DNA of 64,000 nucleotides from Salinibaculum sp. SYNS191 (GTDB taxonomy: Archaea > Halobacteriota > Halobacteria > Halobacteriales > Haloarculaceae): positions 3,038,001 through 3,102,000 of the forward strand of contig NZ_CP147838.1 of assembly GCF_037338445.1 (NCBI RefSeq), read 5' to 3'. A program made the position numbers and the translations under genes. The notes under the pieces were generated by a model that was not told the origin of the DNA, did not search any database, and saw only the letters and a program-made list of their open reading frames with translations. Of this stretch, positions 35,721-43,842 are shown piece after piece. Every line of letters starts with the position of its first letter. Within the stretch, counting starts at the first letter, position 1.

Positions 35721-35737
35721 TTGTTATGTAGTAACAA
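35721..35737 (-). promoter_or_regulatory. Palindromic candidate operator of the two-HTH regulator
   Basis: TTGTTA-TGTAG-TAACAA is a perfect 6-bp inverted repeat with a 5-base spacer, 54 bases before the ATG at 35667. Next to it, on the promoter-distal side, lies AT-rich sequence (AAATTAATTTATTTG on the minus strand) suitable as a TATA element. The order TATA then palindrome is typical of archaeal repressors that control their own gene. Confidence 0.5.
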
Positions 35738-35988
35738 ATAAATTAATTTTACGTACCATTTCACAATTTTTGGTAATTTCAATATTAATTTGCACTCGGG
35801 CGGCAATTACTACGCTCACTTAACAGTCGCTATAGTTCATTGAGTACTCGGATGTTATTCTGTACAAATAATTTGATAGGTTAGGAAGACATCTTATTAA
35901 AAGTCTATCAATATGTGGCTATGTGTAGAAATCGGCACTAGAGATATCACGCTACGCAGGGCTATGATTAGCTGTTAGCAGGCGCTAA

Positions 35989-36130
35989 GCCCCCTCCCTT
36001 CAGGAGCGCAATAGGAGGGGATACAGCGTCCCCACGGGAATCACGATAGTTCCTGCAAAGCGCATCTTAGAAGCAGGAAGCCCTGCCTCAAGGAGCCGCC
36101 GAAGGCGGCGAGTAGGCAGGGGTAGTTCAC
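35989..36130 (+). mobile_element. Relic of a TnpB-type (IS200/IS605, IS1341-like) right end
   Basis: At 36049-36090 the plus strand encodes VPAKRILEAGSPAS, which matches the typical end of haloarchaeal TnpB proteins (AKRxxEAGSP). It is followed by the nested hairpin CCCTGCCT...GCCGCC-GAA-GGCGGC...AGGCAGGG and then GGTAGTTCAC, the usual right end of these elements. A second, smaller hairpin (CCCCTCCC/GGAGGGG) lies at 35991-36020. The rest of tnpB is absent. Such ends carry the guide-RNA scaffold in active elements, but here no nuclease remains in the window. Confidence 0.65.
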
Positions 36131-36238
36131 CTGGCAAACAGAATGTTAGAACACTCTTTGTGGGACAAGAGATAAGTAGCCATCCACGGCCATTGTCATT
36201 ACGAACCTAACGATGAAGCACTACTGCTATTAATCATC

Positions 36239-37183
36239 ATGGCTTCAATAGAATCCGGTCGCAGTGACGGAAAAGGTACAGTCGCCTCCAGAGAGAAATT
36301 TTCCAATATTCTCGTCGGGATTCCTGCCTATAATGAGGAAATTGCCATCGGGAGTATCGTACTGTCTGTAAGGACGCTAACGGATAACGTCCTTGTTATC
36401 GACGACGGGAGTGGAGATGCGACCGCCAATATTGCACGCGAGGCAGGTGCGACTGTGATTTGCCATAACGTAAACCGGGGGAAAGGAGCCGCTATTCAGA
36501 CGATATTTACTCAATTTCAGAATGGGGAGTACGATGGGATGGTGTTATTAGATGGTGACGGTCAGCATGTACCCAGAGATATCCGTAGCGTCGCCAAGCC
36601 AATCGTTGAACATGAGTGTGACATGGTCATTGGGAGTCGATATATCGACCAGAACAAGACAGAAACACCTCTCTATCGTCGGCTTGGGCAGAAGGTACTT
36701 GATTTTGCTACTGCGGGTTCGTCTGGCAAGAGCGTCTCAGACTCACAGAGCGGATTCCGTGCACTCTCGCCAACCGCAATTGAGGAACTCTCTATAACCA
36801 CGAATGGATACGGCGTCGAAAGCGAAATGATTAGTGCGGCTATGGATGAGGACCTTGAAATCAAGGAAGTCCCGATTGACGTGAAATATCGAGAAGTGGA
36901 TGGACAAAACTCCAATCCACTACGCCATGGTCTTTCAGTATTAGTAGTCGTGTTACAATTAATTCGAAATCAGCATCCGCTTGTGTTCTTTGGAGTCCCT
37001 GGACTCTTTGCGCTGATTCTTGGTGGAGTAATCGCCGGCCACAGCGCAATGCTATACCAATCAACCAGTATTTTCCCCCAGTGGCGTCTACTCATCAGCT
37101 TGTTTAGTATCATTGTCGGCACGCTTTGCCTCTTCTCTGCAGTTGTGCTAAATCAGATATTAGATATGATGAAAGAGTCGTAG
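36239..37183 (+). CDS. GT2-family glycosyltransferase with C-terminal membrane anchor
   Basis: 314 residues. The GT-A domain shows GIPAYNEEIAIGSIV, VIDDGSGDATANIA, NRGKGAAIQTIF and DGDGQHVPRD (a DxD-type metal site near residue 105). Two hydrophobic segments at about 250-310 anchor it to the membrane. The arrangement is that of dolichyl-phosphate hexose synthases and of AglJ-like enzymes that charge dolichyl phosphate with the first sugar. Substrate not determinable. The gene is alone on its side of two IS605 end relics, which flank it in the same orientation. Confidence 0.82.
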   Translation: MASIESGRSDGKGTVASREKFSNILVGIPAYNEEIAIGSIVLSVRTLTDNVLVIDDGSGDATANIAREAGATVICHNVNRGKGAAIQTIFTQFQNGEYDGMVLLDGDGQHVPRDIRSVAKPIVEHECDMVIGSRYIDQNKTETPLYRRLGQKVLDFATAGSSGKSVSDSQSGFRALSPTAIEELSITTNGYGVESEMISAAMDEDLEIKEVPIDVKYREVDGQNSNPLRHGLSVLVVVLQLIRNQHPLVFFGVPGLFALILGGVIAGHSAMLYQSTSIFPQWRLLISLFSIIVGTLCLFSAVVLNQILDMMKES

Positions 37184-37569
37184 CCGCCTGATGAGTTTCA
37201 ACTAAAACGGTAGCGCGGAGTCCCCTTCCTCAAGGAGCGACCGAAGCAGAGCGAAGGGAGCGAGTAGGGAGGGGTAGTTGACATTGTAGTCTGTACCGGT
37301 GGGCAACCTCTTATTTGCTCAGTAGTTGAGCCTGAGAAGCGTCCAATGAGTAATCTCTGCCAGTGGGGGTAGCTTATGTCGCGAGTTTCTACCGCGGTCG
37401 TTCTTGTTACTGTCTGTACCTGACTAGCGGGAGAAGGGCGGCCGAAGAACTCAATATCGTTTGATTCGTGGATCCAATCCTCTACGTGGCGTTCTGTACG
37501 TAAAATATATTGTGGACCAACCTTTTTCACGTAGAATCCCGAGGTGGCATTTGGACAGATTCACAAACA
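37184..37569. other. Spacer with IS end relic and likely promoter
   Basis: Besides the IS605-type end, the stretch holds a TATA-like AAAATATAT at 37502-37510, about 60 bases before the ATG of the aminotransferase gene at 37570. No coding sequence was recognised on either strand. Confidence 0.4.
37222..37282 (+). mobile_element. Second IS605/TnpB-type right-end relic
   Basis: CCCCTTCCTCAAGGAGCGAC opens a hairpin closed by AGGGAGGGG and followed by GGTAGTTGAC, the same organisation as the relic ending at 36130 and in the same orientation. No tnpB codons precede it; the GT2 gene does. Together with the first relic it brackets a 1.1-kb unit. Confidence 0.55.
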
Positions 37570-38727
37570 ATGACAAATTCAATTCCAGTATTCGAAATCT
37601 ATTGGGACGAGGACGAAGTAAAGAACGCGATTGATTCGATCACGAGAGGTGGGTATTGGGCGAAAGGACCGTACGTGGACCGGTTCGAGGCGAAACTGGA
37701 ACAGTATTTTGACCGTGAACATGCCGTCACAGTCAACTCTGGGACGACGGCTCTCGTCGCGGCGCTGAAAGCACTCGGTATTGGTGGCGATGATGAAGTG
37801 ATCGTTCCCTCATTTACGTTTATTGCTACGGCGAATGCAGTTAGACTAGCTGGTGGAGAACCCGTATTTGCAGACATTGAACCTGATACCTTGGGACTTG
37901 ATCCACACGATGTTCAAAGGCGGATAACGGCAGATACGGCAGCAATTCTGCCAGTGCACTGTTACGGTGCTTCCTGTCGAATTGATGAACTCGCTAAACT
38001 TGCAGACGAATACGATCTCGCCCTTGTCGAAGATGCAGCGGAGGCACTCGGTGCCAAATTGAACGGGAAGAAGGTTGGGACGTTCGGCGATAGTGCTGCT
38101 TTAAGCTTCTGTCAGAACAAGGTTATTACTACTGGAGAAGGAGGCGCGGTCCTCACCGACGACGACACAATTGCTCGGAATCTCCAACGGTATACGTCGC
38201 ATGGTCGCGCCTCATCAGCATACTTTGAGGATACTGGCTCTGGAACATACGTATCGCTTGGAACTAACAACAGGATGTCGGACTTAACAGCGAGCGTCGG
38301 ATGCGCACAAATAGACAAGGTCAAGCAGATTATCGAAGCACGTCGGAGGGTTGCCGAGCGCCTAAATCGTGCTTTCGAATCAATGCCGGGTGTTAGACCA
38401 CATGCACGCGGTACAGATGGTCGCCATGTCTACCAACTGTACACCGTACTTTTCGATAGCGATGTAAACAGAGATATTGTCGTTGAAAAGTTATCTGAGG
38501 ATGATATTTCATCGAAAGTCTACTGGGACCCGCCGATTCATGCGACACAGTATTACCGAGATACCCATAAGCAGGGAGGCGAATCGCTTCCGGTAACAGA
38601 CGAGATCTCCTCGCGGGTACTTTCCTTACCGCTACACCCCGACCTCTCTTCTGAAGAGGTTGAACGAATCGTCACGGCTGTTGAAGAAGGAATCAACGAA
38701 TGCTGTGAATATAAATTAATCAAATGA
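37570..38727 (+). CDS. DegT/DnrJ/EryC1 sugar aminotransferase (PLP)
   Basis: The start is taken at the ATG at 37570 (MTNSIPVFEIYWDEDEV); upstream codons do not match the family. 385 residues. The PLP-binding Lys184 lies in SFCQNKVITTGEGGAV, and VNSGTTALVAAL holds the phosphate of PLP. The family transaminates a keto-sugar nucleotide to an amino sugar (for example at C4 or C3). The ATG of the next gene overlaps by 4 bases, so the CBS-epimerase fusion is its likely partner. It could supply an amino sugar for the glycan or for a nonulosonic acid (LegC-type role), which cannot be decided here. Confidence 0.9.
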   Translation: MTNSIPVFEIYWDEDEVKNAIDSITRGGYWAKGPYVDRFEAKLEQYFDREHAVTVNSGTTALVAALKALGIGGDDEVIVPSFTFIATANAVRLAGGEPVFADIEPDTLGLDPHDVQRRITADTAAILPVHCYGASCRIDELAKLADEYDLALVEDAAEALGAKLNGKKVGTFGDSAALSFCQNKVITTGEGGAVLTDDDTIARNLQRYTSHGRASSAYFEDTGSGTYVSLGTNNRMSDLTASVGCAQIDKVKQIIEARRRVAERLNRAFESMPGVRPHARGTDGRHVYQLYTVLFDSDVNRDIVVEKLSEDDISSKVYWDPPIHATQYYRDTHKQGGESLPVTDEISSRVLSLPLHPDLSSEEVERIVTAVEEGINECCEYKLIK

Positions 38728-40136
38728 CACAATATCGAATACCACAAACACTGTCATTGACTGAAGCAATGGAAGCAATCGATCGGAACGAACAGGGATC
38801 AGTGATCGTTGTCAACGATGAGGAGCGACTTGTTGGGACGGTAACTGATGGTGATATCCGTCGTGGAATCCTTGATGGCCTTGATCTCGACGCCTCCGTG
38901 AGAAGGGTTCTAACCGAGGATCCGGTATACATCCGCAATTCTTGGCCGGAAGCCGACTTCATGTCGAACCTTCCCCTTCAGAAAGTACGGGAGCGGGCAG
39001 GATCGAGCGGAACGCTGCTCATCCCCGTTCTGGACGAGAACGATCGTGTCATCGATGCTCGGAATGTTTCGGTGACTGGCGATGGTATCGAGGAACGGCC
39101 GGCGGTCAGAAATGGCATTAACAGAGTGCTAGTCATCGGGGGCGCTGGATATCTCGGTTCGACTTTGTGCCGCCAGTTACTCGACGAGGGATACGAAGTC
39201 AATGTTTTGGACAATCTGCTTTACGGCAACCACGGCATTCGATCGTTGACTGCACATGACCGCTTTTCGTTTACACAGGGTGATATGAGAAACATCGAAA
39301 CGGTCACACAGGCGATTTGCGGAGTTGATGCGGTTATTTATCTTGCCGCGTTGGTCGGCGATCCCGCTTCCAGTATCGATACGCAAAAGACCTTAGAGAT
39401 GAACTATCACGCTGCCACGATGGCAGCAAGACTCTGTGATTATCACCAGGTCAATCGGTTCTTCTTTGCCTCAACCTGTAGTGTGTACGGGCGAACTGAA
39501 GACGAGAGTTCATTGCTTACCGAAGAGTCCAAACTCAATCCGCTCTCACTGTACACCAAAACAAAAATCAATTCGGAGAAAGCCATACTTGAACTCGCAG
39601 ACAACACCTTTCATCCGACTGTCCTAAGGATGGCCACTGTGTATGGTCTTTCTCCTCGAATGCGGTTTGACCTTGTTGTGAACATCCTGGCCGCCAAGGC
39701 ATATAATAAGGGCGAGATTCCTATTTTCGGTGGCAACCAATATCGGCCGAATATCCACGTAGCCGACGCTACGCGGGCATTCATTGCCTGCCTCGAATCA
39801 CCAATCGAAGAAGTGAGCGGCGAAGTATTCAATGTTGGATCCAATGAGCAAAACTACAGAATTAAAGAGATCGGAGCCATCGTCTCGGAGTGCTTCCCGC
39901 AGGCAGAGATTGAGCCCTACCCCGAAGAGGAAGACGAGCGTAGCTACAGGGTAGACTTCTCCAAGATCCGAGAGACAGTTGATTACGAGACTCAACGTAC
40001 TATCCGTGGCGCAGTCAATGAAATAAAGGAGGCCTTCGAGAATGGTAAGTTCGATGATTTCACTGATAAAAGGTATCACAACTACAAAAGTCTTCAAGAC
40101 GGAGACAGCGTCAGCAGGAGTGCCGCAGGGAATTAG
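38724..40136 (+). CDS. CBS-domain pair fused to an NDP-sugar epimerase
   Basis: 470 residues. Residues about 8-118 are two CBS motifs (GSVIVVNDEERLVGTVTDGD, and LLIPVLDENDRVID). Residues about 130-455 form an extended SDR with GGAGYLGSTL near 139 and catalytic Tyr277/Lys281 in YTKTK. CBS pairs bind adenine nucleotides and usually regulate. Here they sit where sugar nucleotidyltransferases such as PtmE carry them, but the catalytic partner is an epimerase. The active site lacks a 4,6-dehydratase triad. Translation is coupled to the aminotransferase. Confidence 0.88.
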   Translation: MTQYRIPQTLSLTEAMEAIDRNEQGSVIVVNDEERLVGTVTDGDIRRGILDGLDLDASVRRVLTEDPVYIRNSWPEADFMSNLPLQKVRERAGSSGTLLIPVLDENDRVIDARNVSVTGDGIEERPAVRNGINRVLVIGGAGYLGSTLCRQLLDEGYEVNVLDNLLYGNHGIRSLTAHDRFSFTQGDMRNIETVTQAICGVDAVIYLAALVGDPASSIDTQKTLEMNYHAATMAARLCDYHQVNRFFFASTCSVYGRTEDESSLLTEESKLNPLSLYTKTKINSEKAILELADNTFHPTVLRMATVYGLSPRMRFDLVVNILAAKAYNKGEIPIFGGNQYRPNIHVADATRAFIACLESPIEEVSGEVFNVGSNEQNYRIKEIGAIVSECFPQAEIEPYPEEEDERSYRVDFSKIRETVDYETQRTIRGAVNEIKEAFENGKFDDFTDKRYHNYKSLQDGDSVSRSAAGN

Positions 40137-40300
40137 CACCACTCCCATGGGGGACTCACAGTGGGATTAGAGTGATCGTTCGATCCCTATTGGCGTCTGT
40201 TGTTTGTGGCAACGGGTGCGTGCCCGTGGCAAGAACAGACCTGACTACATCGTGAAGTGTCGATAACAATCGAGTCACATTACACTGAAATAGACAGATT

Positions 40301-41995
40301 ATGTCGGAGAGCTCTTCAGAACTGACGTTTGGAATCCTGGCTGCTGGAACCATTTTTCCGGACTGGCAGGCGGAGTGTCTTAAGAAATTACGCGATCTTG
40401 AATGCACCCACCTCGAACTCCTGATCGTTGACGATGGAGAACCTACATATACTGAGACAGAAACAATACCAAATTCGTCTCTCCCAGGCGTTGGGGAAAC
40501 CTCCAGAGAAGGTGTATACAGGACGTTTTGGGACTGGTACCGCTCGTCGATAGATCACCCATCCTGCATCTCATCAGTCGATTTAACAAAAGAGCTAGCC
40601 TCAATCGACCACATTCGATGCCAGTTAGAGGGAAGCGCCACATCTCGGAGTTTGACAGAGGAAGATATCCGGACAATCGAAGATTACGATCTGGATTTCG
40701 TGCTACTGTTTATCCCGGGCTCACTTGAGGGGGAGATCCTTCACATACCGCAATACGGAGTTTGGTCGTTCTGTCATGGAGGCGAACAGGATGACCGTAG
40801 TGATGTCCCCGGTTTCTGGGAAATTTACGAGGGGCTGACCGTAACAAAAGCCAGCTTGAATCAAATAATGGGCCAGGACCAGCGAGACAGAGTTCTCAGG
40901 GAGGGTTACTTCTCGACGAACCAGTTTTCCTATGCCAGGAATCTCGACCACGTGTTCTACGGAACGACAGAGTGGCCGACGCAAGCTGCAATTGACATCG
41001 TCAATAAAAATGACGAGTATACTGATACTTCTCCTGTTAAAACCGAGATTCACAACCGTAGCACTCCCTCGCCGCTTCACATTCTCTCGTACAATCTGAA
41101 GAGGACCTACTCGTTGGGGACAGAGTTGTTTAGCGGAATTGACTGCTGGAACGTTGGAGTGCTCGAGACGTCGATCGAAGAATGTGTGAACGGACCAGTT
41201 GATCCAGAAATCAACTGGTGTCCCCAACCAAGAGAAGATGGGTACATTGCGGATCCGTTTCCGATAACAATCGACGGGACGACGTACATTTTTGTTGAAG
41301 ACTTCTCGTACCCGGATTGGAAAGGCAAAATTTCATATCTGGAGTATCCAAACGGATTCGAAAGAGGTGCCCTCCAAACGGCTCACGAGGAGCCGTTTCA
41401 CATGTCTTATCCGTATATATTCAAACACGAGGGCGATGTATATGCCACTCCTGAAGTCCACGAATCAGAGGAAATCCGACTCTATCAGGTAATTCGCCCC
41501 TCTGAGTGGGAGATTAAAGCCACATTGGCTCGTGATGTCGCTTGTATCGATCCAACTGTTTTTGAACACAAGGGTCGCTGGTGGATGTTTCACACAGAGA
41601 AGGCCTATGACAATACAAAACTCTATCTCCGGTATGCAGAGACGCTAACGGGAGACTGGAGGCCTCACCGAAACAATCCCGTCAAGACAGATATCCGGAC
41701 TGCACGTCCCGGGGGAACGCCTTTCGTCAAGGACGAGCAACTCTACCGGCCGGCCCAATATAGTGCCGGAGATTACGGAAAACGGATCGTGATTAATCGA
41801 GTAACCGAACTTTCTCCCTCCCAGTACGCCGAGGAAGCGGTTGCAGAACTACAACCGACAACGCGATACCCTTACCGCGACGGTATGCACACGTTGTCGT
41901 CACGCGGGACGATTACTCTCGTTGACGGCAAACAGAAAGTTCGGAACAAGTACGCCCTCAAGCAAGGAATGAGAGAGCTGTCGGCTGCTTTCTAG
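40301..41995 (+). CDS. Formyltransferase-like domain fused to a GINT1-type beta-propeller
   Basis: 564 residues. The N-terminal ~220 resemble formyltransferases: TFGILAAGTIFPDWQAECL, DYDLDFVLLFIPGSL and a loop GVWSFCHGGEQDDRSDVPGFW. His159 in that loop corresponds to the catalytic His, but the Asn of the N-x-H motif is not there. Residues about 270-550 are five-bladed-propeller-like repeats (YIADPFPI, YIFVEDFSY, YPYIFKHEGDVYATPE, WWMFHTEKAYD, TPFVKDEQLYRPAQ), as in GH43 and in the glucosaminyl-inositol-phosphoceramide transferase family. Function is inferred as a glycan-modifying or glycosyl-transferring enzyme. The ATG at 40301 is the first suitable start. Confidence 0.7.
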   Translation: MSESSSELTFGILAAGTIFPDWQAECLKKLRDLECTHLELLIVDDGEPTYTETETIPNSSLPGVGETSREGVYRTFWDWYRSSIDHPSCISSVDLTKELASIDHIRCQLEGSATSRSLTEEDIRTIEDYDLDFVLLFIPGSLEGEILHIPQYGVWSFCHGGEQDDRSDVPGFWEIYEGLTVTKASLNQIMGQDQRDRVLREGYFSTNQFSYARNLDHVFYGTTEWPTQAAIDIVNKNDEYTDTSPVKTEIHNRSTPSPLHILSYNLKRTYSLGTELFSGIDCWNVGVLETSIEECVNGPVDPEINWCPQPREDGYIADPFPITIDGTTYIFVEDFSYPDWKGKISYLEYPNGFERGALQTAHEEPFHMSYPYIFKHEGDVYATPEVHESEEIRLYQVIRPSEWEIKATLARDVACIDPTVFEHKGRWWMFHTEKAYDNTKLYLRYAETLTGDWRPHRNNPVKTDIRTARPGGTPFVKDEQLYRPAQYSAGDYGKRIVINRVTELSPSQYAEEAVAELQPTTRYPYRDGMHTLSSRGTITLVDGKQKVRNKYALKQGMRELSAAF

Positions 41996-42302
41996 AGGAG
42001 AATCTTCGCATTTTCTGGCACCCATTTCGGGTCTGCTGTTGGCGGAAGTCACTCGAAGCTGTAGCGTGAACTCAGTGAGTCCAAAGCTTGAATACGAATT
42101 CCGGAGTCGTATTGATACGATGGCATGTTCCTCGTTAAAAGAGTTATCGGCCTTGTGGGAAGGCTTAGCAACGGGACTGCACTTCTCAGGTCACAATGAA
42201 AAAAACCAGTAATCAACAGGGGTACACCGCTCCTGAACGAGAGGGGCCAGCAAATATCAACCGTGAGGCTCACTTGGCGAGCACAGGAGGTCACGTCTCA
42301 AG
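41996..42302. other. Spacer, no gene recognised
   Basis: 307 bases between the propeller fusion and the GT4 gene. It contains no supported reading frame and no obvious repeat. Confidence 0.4.
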
Positions 42303-43487
42303 ATGACCGACGACAAAACGTCCGTCTGGTATCTGATCGCTGCCCTCCCTGTGGGTGGCACCGAGCGAACCCTCGTTGACCTTGCCACCAGTCTCAACAG
42401 AGACCGGTTTAATCCAACTGTGTTCACCGTGTTCGATCGGAACCCGCTCGCGAGTGAGTTAGACGGTGTGAGCCATCGGTCGCTCGGCGTTCGATCGTCT
42501 GCCGACGACAAGCAGTCGTATCACTACCGCGCCGCCGATCAGACCCAGTATCTCCGGGCTCCGGTTCGGTTTTTGTCTGCGGTTCGACGCGAGCAACCAG
42601 ACGTCCTCCAGTCGTTCCTTTTTTTCGACAACGTGATAGCTAGAATGGCCGGGCTAGTTTCGCCGGCGACAACAGTTATTACCGGTGTTCGGTCAGTGCC
42701 AACCGATCCTCACCCGTTGAAAACCGTCGCCGATATGGCGACTATCCGAGCGTCGGACGTTATTGTATCGAACTCGGAAGCTGGAGCGGAGTTCGCTATC
42801 GATCGTGGTGCGCCGGCTGAGCGGGTCACTGTCATCAGAAATGGACGGCGACTCGGAAAGTATCGGGACGCAACGCCGGTGGGGCTCAGAGACGACATTG
42901 ATGTCCCCGAGAACAGCCCGGTTGTTGGGTCTGTCGGCAGATTCATTGAACGGAAAGGTCATCAGGATCTCATTGCGGCGTGGCCGCAGATCCGATCAGC
43001 CAATCCGGATTCACACATGGTTTTGGTGGGCGATGGCCCCAGACGTGATGCCCTCTGTCGCCAGGCTCGGGCGCTTGGCTGTTCCGGATCGATACACTTC
43101 ACTGGCGTGCGTGACGACATCCCACAACTCCTCGCGCTCATGGACGTCTTTGTCTTCCCATCCTACTTCGAAGGGCTCCCGGGTGCGTTACAGGAGGCAA
43201 TGGCGGCTGGTCTCCCGATTGTGGCTACCGCTGTCAACGGCAACGACGAATTGATCACCAACGAAGAGACAGGACTGCTGATTCCAGCAGAGGCCCCTAA
43301 CGCAATTGGAGACGCGGTTAACAAGTTGTTAGGTGACCGAACACTGGCAGACGAACTCGGTCAGTCAGCCTCGCGTGAAGCGACAGAACAATACAGTCTC
43401 TCGAGTATGGTCTCCGATTTCGAATCGGTGTATACGTCCGAAGGAGGAGATTCGACTGAGAAGAGTGAGCGCGTTCCCAACCAATGA
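42303..43487 (+). CDS. GT4-family glycosyltransferase
   Basis: 394 residues. The acceptor-side loop is AALPVGGTERTLVDLA. The donor domain shows VGSVGRFIERKGHQDLI and SYFEGLPGALQEAM (E-x7-E), with NGNDELITNEETGLLIP typical of GT4 enzymes. There are no membrane segments. It follows the formyltransferase-propeller gene on the same strand with a 307-base gap and may add a sugar to the same intermediate. Confidence 0.88.
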   Translation: MTDDKTSVWYLIAALPVGGTERTLVDLATSLNRDRFNPTVFTVFDRNPLASELDGVSHRSLGVRSSADDKQSYHYRAADQTQYLRAPVRFLSAVRREQPDVLQSFLFFDNVIARMAGLVSPATTVITGVRSVPTDPHPLKTVADMATIRASDVIVSNSEAGAEFAIDRGAPAERVTVIRNGRRLGKYRDATPVGLRDDIDVPENSPVVGSVGRFIERKGHQDLIAAWPQIRSANPDSHMVLVGDGPRRDALCRQARALGCSGSIHFTGVRDDIPQLLALMDVFVFPSYFEGLPGALQEAMAAGLPIVATAVNGNDELITNEETGLLIPAEAPNAIGDAVNKLLGDRTLADELGQSASREATEQYSLSSMVSDFESVYTSEGGDSTEKSERVPNQ

Positions 43488-43842
43488 CCGCTCGCACAAG
43501 TGATGCCGAGACAGGCAGTGCAATCGGTCGCGAAGACATAGTCTGATATAGCCGAACCAACCGCTCTGTCTCACATCAATCTCGTTGCTATTCTCTCGAT
43601 CAATCTATCCCTCTGTTGGGATATATAACTCCTCAGCCGTTTTCAAGCAGTTTCTCGGCAATGTCCACGACATAAAACGGTTGTGAGAACTGTTCAAGAA
43701 TGGTGTTTGCTTGGCCCTCCCGTTTCCGGTCCACTTCGAAACTGAGAGTGAAGGCCTATGACGAGTGCTACGGCTAACGGAAGAGTATCAGAGAATATGT
43801 GGAGAATCAAAGAACCGCTGGGTGACTGTCAGTTCCTCTTCC
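43488..43842. other. Spacer with a short C-terminal protein relic on the minus strand
   Basis: On the minus strand, 43633 to about 43755 encodes a fragment ending QFSQPFYVVDIAEKLLENG and a stop, with a stop at its upstream side. It reads like the tail of a lost protein, perhaps a transferase, but nothing identifies it. The remainder holds no gene. Confidence 0.3.

Noticed and set aside
38724..40136. LegB-type 4,6-dehydratase for the nonulosonic acid pathway
   Set aside because: The SDR domain has the Tyr277/Lys281 pair in a normal epimerase context and no visible TDE/TDD dehydratase triad.
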